From Physcomitrium patens (lineage: Eukaryota; Streptophyta; Bryopsida; Funariales; Funariaceae): DNA of 64,000 nucleotides. The position numbers and the translations under genes are program-made. A model generated the notes under the pieces. The model saw only the letters and a list, made by a program, of their open reading frames with translations, had not been told where the DNA came from and did no database searches. Below are positions 56,974 through 64,000 of the stretch, one piece after another. Position 1 is the stretch's first letter, and the number at the start of each line of letters is the position of its first letter. The stretch spans positions 10,774,533 to 10,838,532 of the forward strand of contig NC_037275.1 of NCBI RefSeq assembly GCF_000002425.4. Reading direction: 5' to 3'.

Positions 56974-57503
56974 TGTCACGGACATACATATAATTACCTA
57001 TATGAATAGATAAAAGTATGTAAAAGTAGGTTAATTGTGTAATATCTTCTAGAGAAGCTTCTTAGAAGCTTCATAGACGATGCTTTGACTTTATAGGAGT
57101 CTATAGTTGACTTTTAGGTTAGAAACTTGGTCAACAAGTTAGCCATGTGCCACGCATGTTGGAAGCTTAAAGAACAAGCTAACTACGTGGTCCATCCATA
57201 GAAAACTTGCCTTGCAAGCAAAGGCATGTGGCCTAGAAAGTCAACATATATTGGAGGTCTTATAGAACATCGCCACGTGGCTTCTAGTTAGATAGTATAT
57301 ATAGAGGCAAGAGTGAAGCCCTCTTCACTCTTGTCAACTCCTTTCTTGCTTCTAGTCTAGTTTCAAGGGTCTCTAGTTTTCTTGTATTTTGGCAATAGCC
57401 ATTCCAGTTTCTTTCTTAATATACATATTTCTATTTTGTCCTATTTCTTTTTGAGAAAAGTCTCACTTACTCTTTAGCTTTCATTGAGTTCTTGTCCTTG
57501 ACA
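56974..57503 (+). repeat. N2 3' LTR (F1)
   Basis: 530 bp. About five differences from the 5' LTR, clustered at 57079-57081 and at three single sites further on. Ends CCTTGACA followed by ATAGA. Confidence 0.95.
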
Positions 57504-57754
57504 ATAGAACGTCGCCACGTAGCCCCTAGTTAGAGAATATATATAGAGACAAGAGTGAAGGCTTCTTCACTCTTGTCAACTCCTTTCTTGCTTCTAGTCT
57601 AGTTTCAAGGGTCTCTAGTTTTCTTGTCTTTTGGCAATAGCCATTCCAGTTCCTCTTTCAATATATATACTTGTTTATATATATTTTGTTACATCTTTTT
57701 GAGTAAAGGCTCACTTGTCTGAATTATTTTTTCATCGAGTTCTTGTCCTTGACA
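57504..57754 (+). repeat. N1 3' LTR, second part
   Basis: Starts with the right ATAGA duplication of N2, then continues the N1 LTR (ACGTCGCCACGTAG...) to CCTTGACA at 57754. Followed by the right TCTTG duplication of N1 (57755-57759). Confidence 0.93.
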
Positions 57755-59837
57755 TCTTGATACTATGAACAAGAAGAACAAAAGACATACTTGATTGAAT
57801 TTTTTTAATAAAGGTTGAATCAAAAATCAATGTTGATTTTATTACTTAAAGATAAAAATACTTTGGCTTCAAGAAAATTATTTTTTATTGATAAAAAATA
57901 TCAACTCTTTTTTTTGGTACAAGTTAAGAATTTCTACAAAAGCATCTGATAAACCTTGTTGTTTTTTGGATCTATAAATAAACTTGAAATCAAATCTTGA
58001 TAAAGACATACTCCAATCAACTATGCAATGATTCAAAATATATGCCAACATGAAATACTTAAGGTTCTTGTGATCTATATATACAATAACTAAATTAAAA
58101 GCTCCTTTTAGATAATAATGTCATCCTTGAAATAAATCCATAATTACAAGAAGCTCTTTGTTGTGGATTTTGTAATTAATCTGAGCTACTAAAAAATTCT
58201 TGGAATGAAAAGTAATTAGTTAGAGATTATTATTTTCTTATATTTGTGATTAAATAATATCTATAATTAAGTTTGATGCATCTATTTTCATTAATAATGC
58301 TTTAAAAAAATCAACATGATACAAAATTGATAAAACAAAAATATATATTATCTTCAAGGCTTCAAAAATTATTTTTACTTCATCACTCCACTCAAGTTTG
58401 TCTTTACATATCAAACATATAAGAAGAACTGCAACTTAAAAAATATTCTTAATGAAGATTCAATAATAATTGATAAATCTTAATAAAAGCATTGCTCATT
58501 TTTAATTATTTTTGGAACCTTTTAATTTATAATAGTTTGGATCTTCTTAGGATCCATCATTAATTCTTTTTTAGAAATGATGTATCATAAAAAATCAACA
58601 TAAGTAATATAGAATACACACTTTTTCATCTTTGCATATAATCTTGCATCTCTAAGTTTTTATAATATATGACAAATATAAAGTTTATATTCTTTTATGT
58701 TCTTAGATTAAATTAAAATATTTTCTAAAATATATTCATGAGATGTTGAAAAGCAACTGATATATTTGTAAGTCCAAAAGACATAACATTATATTCAAAA
58801 TATCCAAACCCAATTCAAAAAGCAGTCTTCCATTTATCTCTTTCTTTAATATAGATCACATTATATATTCTTTGTAGATCTATTTTTGTATAGATCTTTG
58901 TTTGATTTAATTTGTCTAAAAGTCTTCAAATCAAAGGTAAGGGATATATATTTTTGATAGTGATCTTATTAAATCTTTGATAGTTTATGCTTATATGCAA
59001 AGATCCATCTTTTTCCTCAAAAATAAGATACAAGTTGCTGTTGGAGATTTTGAATAGCATATGAAGTTCTTAGCTGAATTCTTCTTAGTGTATTCTTTAA
59101 GTACAATCAACTCATTTTACGAAAAGTTATAGATTGGTCCAAATGGTAGTTGAGCTCCTTGTAGATCAATTAAACAATCATAGAAACGATGCTCTAGAAG
59201 AATATTTGCATTATTTTTTTTAAAAAATGTCTTAAAATTCTTAATATTAGCTAAAAATACTACTTGATATCTTTTTATCTTTAAAATAGATATAGCATAT
59301 ATAGAAAAAGATGGTCCTTCTTTTATCACATGCATAAAATTTCTTGCACCTACTCGGAAGGATTTGAATATATTAGGCTTATCCACATCTATTTTATTAT
59401 CAAAATTTTAGATTAAATTATAAAAAAAGTTAAAATTATAAAAAATTCAATCTCTTTGAAGATTATATTTTGTTAACCATAATAATCTTAAAATAATTAG
59501 ATTAGAAAGAGATCTTATCTTATTGAATATTATTATATTATTATGATCTTTAATTATTATATTTAAAAAAATAATCTCATGAATAATATCTCCAAAAGAC
59601 AATAAATGACCATGTAATATTTTTAAATGTATGGGTTGAGTTTTCTTGACTAATGATATTTCTTATTTTTTGACAAAGTTTTCATTTATAAAACAACTTG
59701 AGGCTCTTGAATCTAATAATACAAAGACTTTGTAATTTTTAGATCGTAAATATATATTTATTATAAAATAAAATGAGGGATTTAAAGAAAGAATAGGACC
59801 TTTACTAGGTATTGCACATGATTCCAATTGTGTAGTT
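57755..59837 (-). pseudogene. pol: M3 F1 pol, 5' half (PR-RT-RNaseH)
   Basis: Minus-strand pol of the outermost element. Protease remnant at about 59830-59430. The PR-RT linker and RT start (59386-59117) contain F-Y-D-C-L-I-D-L and P-F-G-P-I-Y-N-F-S. RT palm debris lies at about 59100-58540 and RNase H at about 58300-57960. Very AT-rich with many stops. The polymerase Y-L-D-D region near 58730 has been lost in a small deletion. Interrupted at 57755 by N1 between RNase H and integrase. Confidence 0.8.
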
Positions 59838-60399
59838 TCTATTGTAGTTGAAAAAAATTATTTTACAAAAGATTATCTTCTTTGTTAATCGTGCTCTTTA
59901 TTTTGTAATTGCATTTCTTTTTTGTATAATGTTGAGTAGTATACTTAGCTTCTTCACAATATAAGCACAAATCTTCTTGATGATGTTGAATCTTTTCTTG
60001 TTTAGTGATGAATTTAAAATATATTATATTAATTTATATTAATTTTGGCCTTAATAAATAATTTTTTAAAAAATTAGAAGGTGCAATCATTACTTGGCTT
60101 GTTCCTCTCCAACCAAGTCTTTGTTCTTGATACCTTTTAAATAATTGATTAATTTGGTTCTAAGGTTGATTTACTAGCTTCAACTATATAACTTCTTGGC
60201 ATAGTCTTTGAATTTCTTCCATAAACATAGGATTAGTATTTCCATAGTTGATACTTGTAATATATGAAATTTTTATCCTAAGAATATTGACAAGTTTTTG
60301 AAGATCAACAATAGTTGTAAATCTATTCTCACTTCTACCAAGTATAAAATCCATATTATTTCTTTCCATTTCAAGTAACTTAATAAATTCATAAGTCAA
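59838..60399 (-). pseudogene. gag: M3 F1 gag, internally deleted (type B)
   Basis: The type B N-terminus (60399-60184, S-E-N-R-F-T-T-I-V-D-L) joins almost directly to the C-terminal knuckle region (L-C-L-Y-C-E-E-A-K-Y-T-T-Q-H-Y, about 60010-59920). The capsid-like core of roughly 150 residues is missing. The terminal CAACTACAATAG stop context is the same as in the other copies. Confidence 0.75.
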
Positions 60400-60601
60400 A
60401 TTAAAAGAAAATAATTTTCAACCTTTAATATCAAATAAAAATTTCTACAAAGAAGGATAATCCGCTCTCTTTAAATAAGATATCAATATTAGAAAAGTAA
60501 ATAATTTGTTTAAAAGTGGATAATTTGCAATCTTCAAAATACAACAATAAAAGTAGGATAATCCACTCACTTCTAAAACAAGATAAGAACAATGAGTTAG
60601 T

Positions 60602-60612
60602 ACTCTTGTCAA
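60602..60612 (-). promoter_or_regulatory. M3 putative self-primer binding site
   Basis: The sense strand is TTGACAAGAGT, two bases inside the LTR. Exact complement of the sense strand of 60780-60790 in the same LTR. Confidence 0.6.
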
Positions 60613-60614
60613 AC

Positions 60615-61144
60615 TGCCAACGATATGAAGCTCAAAGAAAGAAATCTTGAATACACTCTTGTATCACTCAAAAGAACTAAAAAGTCACTCAAAGATGATA
60701 TAGTATTAAACTAGAATGGCCATTGCTAAAGACAAGAAGACAAGAAAATCTTAAAATAAGACTAAAGATTAAAAAGATATTGACAAGAGTGAAGAAGGCT
60801 TTAGTCTTGCTTCTACATATACTCTTAACTAAGAATTACATAGCAGTGTCCTATAAAACCTCCAAAATGTGTTGATTTTTGCAAGATACATATCTTAATT
60901 TGCAAGGCAAGTTTTCTATATAAGTGTCATATAGTTAGCTTGTTTTATAAGCTATCAAAATATGGTTAATTTTTTGATCAAGTTTTTAATCTACCAATCA
61001 ACTACAGATAAATCTGAAGTCAAAGCAACATCTATAAAGCTTCTAAAAATCTTTTTTAGAAAATATTATAAAATAAATCTACTTTTATCTACTTCTATTT
61101 AATCATATAGATAAATATAAGAGTAAATATATATATCCATGACA
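60615..61144 (-). repeat. M3 5' LTR (F1)
   Basis: 530 bp, TGCCAACGATATG to CCATGACA on the plus strand. Collinear with the M3 3' LTR at 42602-43119, but with many differences, so M3 is old. It retains hairpin arms and the self-priming segment. Confidence 0.87.
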
Positions 61145-61906
61145 CTCTTATATTAATGAATAATTTTTTATTTTTTTTTAATTATAGTTGTATAGATTTC
61201 TTTAAATAATATGCTTATATAAGATAGACATGAATATAAAATGATGGAAGAATTTTTTCTACGTTTTTTTGGTTTTATTTGGATTTTTATTTTTATAAAA
61301 TGTAGATATAATATTTATAAAAGATTTTAATTTGTTGTTTTTTGTAAAATAATTTGAACTCTAATATCCCATTTTTTTGTAATAGAGACATAGAATTGTT
61401 GGTTTTAATTTTTTCTTTAAATTTTTGTAGTCTTTTTGTTGTTGTTTTGTAGTGGATCATAATTACCACTTGTCCTTGCCTTTGTGTCTAACAAAGAGTA
61501 ATTGAAATTCAAAGAATGAATCTTTTATGGTTATCTCTTTTGAAAGTATGATAGTAATTAATATGGATAATATTACAATTCTTATAGTACAAAGAGTTTG
61601 ATTAATTATACCATATTAGAATAGTATAAATCTCATAAGTATGAATATTTCTATTTAATGTGTAATTAATATTCTAATAAAGTGACATTGTTGAAGTAAA
61701 ATTTTAAAATTATATAAATATTGTGTTATTAGTTTTTTTACTCTTATTTTTTATATGATAAATTTTTCTTATAGATAAGCTTGAGTGACAATGTCACTTA
61801 TAAAGTAAGTATTTTTGAAAGCAAGACAAGCTTTATTGGTTGTTTTACATGCTCCTAAGTGAAAAAACATTGAGTTGTATACAATTCTATATGATTGTTA
61901 GAGCAA

Positions 61907-61942
<36 letters not shown>

Positions 61943-62696
61943 CTAAATAGTGATTGCAACTTGATTTATTGGTAGAATTAATATTATTGCATTGATTTTT
62001 GGAATAAATATTGGATCTTTTTTTTGTCAAATACCAACTCATGTAATTTTTTATTTTAAACTTTATTTGTGATTTTTGTTTCTAGACAGTGTATCAAGAG
62101 CCATTGGTAGTAAAGCTATTTGTAGCCATATTGAAGAGAAGATAAGATTATTGGTGCCGTAATTTTTGTATAGATTGTCTTTAACACAATTTCTTTTTTG
62201 CGAGTTTTTATTGCTTTTTTGAAACTTATATCACAAAATTTGTAAAATTTAGCTCTAATATTAAATAAAAAATTATATATTGGTTTTAAGATAAAAAAAA
62301 TTATATAATTCATATAAAATAAATAAGATTTACAATATTTATCTAGTCAAAGAAGATGCAACTAAAAAAGTCACAATTCCTTGATTGGATGCAACTTTGT
62401 TGCTGAAAAAAATGTTATACTATATAAGTGGTTATTTATTATTATGTTTTAATATTTTTTTAGGATTTTGGACCTATTATACTTGAGTTTTATTGAAGAT
62501 CAGCAATTACTTTCTTAGTTACAACCACATAGAGATTAAGCATAGTATGTTGCTAATAGTAAAAAGATAGCAAAGAGTTAAAGTAAGTTATTGTGGTGGC
62601 ACCAAGGATTTAGTTGGATGAGATAAAAATGGATGTAATATCAAAAGAATGGAAGTTGCCTCATTGATGAACAAACCACCACCTACAAGTAAAGAG
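61145..62696 (-). pseudogene. Degenerate copia-like sequence related to 1-1200
   Basis: Collinear similarity with about 380-900, for example TGAGTGACAATGTCACTTAT here and TGAGTGATTATATCACTTGT there. No open frame of value. A T run of about 31 bases lies near 61912-61942. Assigned to copia because the related copy at the window start ends in a copia-type primer site. Confidence 0.4.
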
Positions 62697-63091
62697 TGTT
62701 GGAAGTAAGAATTATCTTTCTCCACACTTCTCTTAGACTACAATCCTTGCTGATGCTAAGTGTTTGTAGCTTTTAGATTTCTTTTCTAACTTTACAATTT
62801 CATATCCTAAATTTGCTAATTGTACTTAAAAGGCCTCGTATAGTATATAGAGGTGTTTTGTGAGCACAAGAGAGATATTAGAGTGACAAAACAGATTTGA
62901 GACACTTAAATAAGTCATCAGACTTTTGACAAGTCTTAGAAGTGAAGTTGAGAGTGTTTTTGAGAGTAAAAACACTAGTTTGTTCACAAAGAAGGATTCT
63001 GGAATTCAAAGGCAGCAAAACCTTCTTGCTGATTTTTGAGAGCATTAGGACTTCTTCTTATAATCTTTTTTGATACAACTCTTTCTTAAAC
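62697..63091 (+). repeat. Probable copia LTR and leader upstream of gag
   Basis: TGTTGGAAG at 62697 is a typical copia LTR start. A TATATAG box lies at 62844-62850 in a context typical of a promoter. I cannot find a clear TGGTATCAGAGC-type primer site before the ATG at 63092, so the LTR right end is undefined. Confidence 0.45.
62844..62850 (+). promoter_or_regulatory. TATA box of the copia LTR
   Basis: TATATAG about 240 bases upstream of the gag start. Confidence 0.4.
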
Positions 63092-63868
63092 ATGGCTTCA
63101 AGTGAGGGTGAAGGATTGAGAGTTATTGAGAAGTTTAGAGGTGACAATTTCTACCATTGGAAGGTAAAAATGGAGCTTTTGTTGGCATCTTTGGATCTTT
63201 GGGATATTGTAGATGAAAGTGAAGAGGCTCCAAACAAAGATGCTGATATGAAGGAGAAGAAGGAGTTAAAACATCATGAAAAAAAGGCTTTTGGATTGAT
63301 TGCATCCAATGTAGATGAAGCCAACTTCTCCCACATTATGTCTTACAAAGGACCAGCGGAAACATGGAAGACTCTTTGCAACATCTATGAGAGCAAAAAC
63401 TTATCCAACATCATCTATACAAGGAGAAAGTTCTTTACTTGCAAGATGGAAGAAGGTGAAGACCTCATGGCTCATGTCAATAAGGTAAAGGTTCTTGCAA
63501 ACTAACTAGCAATTGTTGACAAGCCTTTAGAAGAAAGTGATATTATCATGACCTTGCTAATAAACCTTCCTGAATCCTACAACTACCTTATTATGGCATT
63601 GGAGTCCATCAAGCTAAAAGAGCTTATAATGGATTATGTGATGACAAGACTTGCCCATGAAGTAACCAATAAGAAAGAAAATGAACCTCAAAGTGAAGAT
63701 TCAGTACTCTGCTCATGTCAAGGCAAGGGTAGCTATTCAAATCAACGAGGTAATGTCAAATCTTGCTTCATTTGTGGCAAAGTAGGCCATTTTGCCCGAA
63801 ATTGCTACAAAGGCAAAAAGATGAAGAAGGAGAATGCAAATAGTATGCAAGATGAGTTTGTAGGATAA
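63092..63868 (+). pseudogene. gag: Ty1/copia gag with one nonsense change
   Basis: Copia Gag of the plant type. The N-terminus carries E-K-F-R-G-D-N-F-Y-H-W-K-V-K-M and L-W-D-I-V, the hallmark of the UBN2/retrotrans_gag group. Then come R-R-K-F-F-T-C-K-M-E-E-G and the L-P-E-S-Y-N-Y-L-I block. Near the end is an intact zinc knuckle C-F-I-C-G-K-V-G-H-F-A-R-N-C. One in-frame TAA at 63503 (expected Gln codon); otherwise open over 259 codons. It continues into a protease in another frame. Relatively young, because it is far less decayed than the other copia remains. Confidence 0.88.
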
Positions 63869-64000
63869 GATTATGCATTCACGGTAATAAATGGGACCTC
63901 TATGGCTGTAGATTGTAGATTCGGGTTGTTCCAAGCATATGATATCTTATAAGTATTCATTTGACACTTATGAGGCTATTCTAGCATCAAACATGGTATT
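63869..64000 (+). pseudogene. pro: Copia protease start, frame-shifted, runs off the window
   Basis: From about 63903 the frame gives W-L-x-I-V-D-S-G-C-S-K-H-M-I, the copia retropepsin active site, with one stop (TGG-to-TAG type). The frame differs from gag by one base, so an indel or decay lies between 63868 and 63903. The remaining pol lies outside the window. Confidence 0.8.

Larger units (their letters stand above)
51172..57503 (+). mobile_element. N2: near-intact, young self-priming-type chromodomain Ty3/gypsy element (family F1)
   Basis: 6332 bp with two 530-bp LTRs differing by about five bases (by eye), a 5-bp target duplication, putative self-primer site, gag, pol in the -1 frame, ORF3, polypurine tract and 3' LTR. 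Three in-frame stops (two in gag, one in pol) and a Cys-to-Ser change in the Gag knuckle make this copy probably non-autonomous. It is the best reference for all other F1 copies in the window. Confidence 0.95.

Noticed and set aside
1..64000. CRISPR arrays, bacterial operons, riboswitches, rRNA genes
   Set aside because: No regularly spaced direct repeats with unique spacers, no Shine-Dalgarno-led gene strings and no rRNA-like blocks were seen. The content is eukaryotic retrotransposons.

Overview
The window is eukaryotic, strongly AT-rich, transposon-dense DNA. I see no intact cellular gene, no tRNA or rRNA gene and no bacterial-type operon. Nearly everything recognisable is an LTR retrotransposon or its wreckage. 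The Ty1/copia Gag at the right edge is of the land-plant type, so a land plant is my best guess. However, the two Ty3/gypsy families have Pol sequences that read more like fungal/Tf1-sushi-type elements than the usual angiosperm chromoviruses, so a fungal host cannot be excluded from sequence alone.

Family F1 is a chromodomain Ty3/gypsy element with LTRs of about 530-560 bp and the order LTR-gag-pol(PR-RT-RNaseH-IN-chromodomain)-ORF3-LTR. The best copy, N2 (51172-57503, +), has two nearly identical 530-bp LTRs, a 5-bp target duplication ATAGA, and only three in-frame stops in gag plus pol. N2 sits inside the 3' LTR of N1 (45035-57754, +, duplication TCTTG). N1 sits inside the pol of M3 (42602-61144, -). 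This is a three-level nest. Further F1 copies are M1 (8506-13217, -), P0 (19164-20530, +), P1 (about 21965-26155, +), M2 (26696-29576, -), and the solo or partial LTRs at 3454-4002, 26160-26695 and 39043-39577.

Family F2 is a second Ty3/gypsy family with long LTRs of about 1.32 kb. It fills 29577-39042 as a scrambled minus-strand copy: gag and protease at 34942-37454, PR-RT linker at 32483-32990, RT at 29866-30771. It is interrupted by a plus-oriented fragment (30772-32482), an LTR (33622-34941) and an inverted piece (29577-29865). Diverged F2-like LTRs lie at about 4790-6158, 18129-19163 and 39693-41440.

Ty1/copia traces lie at 1-1920, 13690-14900, 61145-62690 and 62697-64000. A 1.2-kb-arm inverted repeat is centred near 16.3 kb. 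A GC-richer segment of unknown origin (7321-8505) abuts the broken 3' end of M1.

The most interesting signals are three. (1) The first bases after the F1 5' LTR are an exact 11-12 nt complement of a site just downstream of the LTR TATA box, the arrangement expected of Tf1-type self-primed reverse transcription, and it recurs in several copies. (2) An uncharacterised 140-residue ORF3 lies between the chromodomain and the 3' LTR in four copies, overlapped by a small frame with a hydrophobic segment. (3) gag and pol overlap in a -1 arrangement. Decay is mostly C-to-T/G-to-A, as expected from cytosine methylation and deamination or RIP-like mutation.
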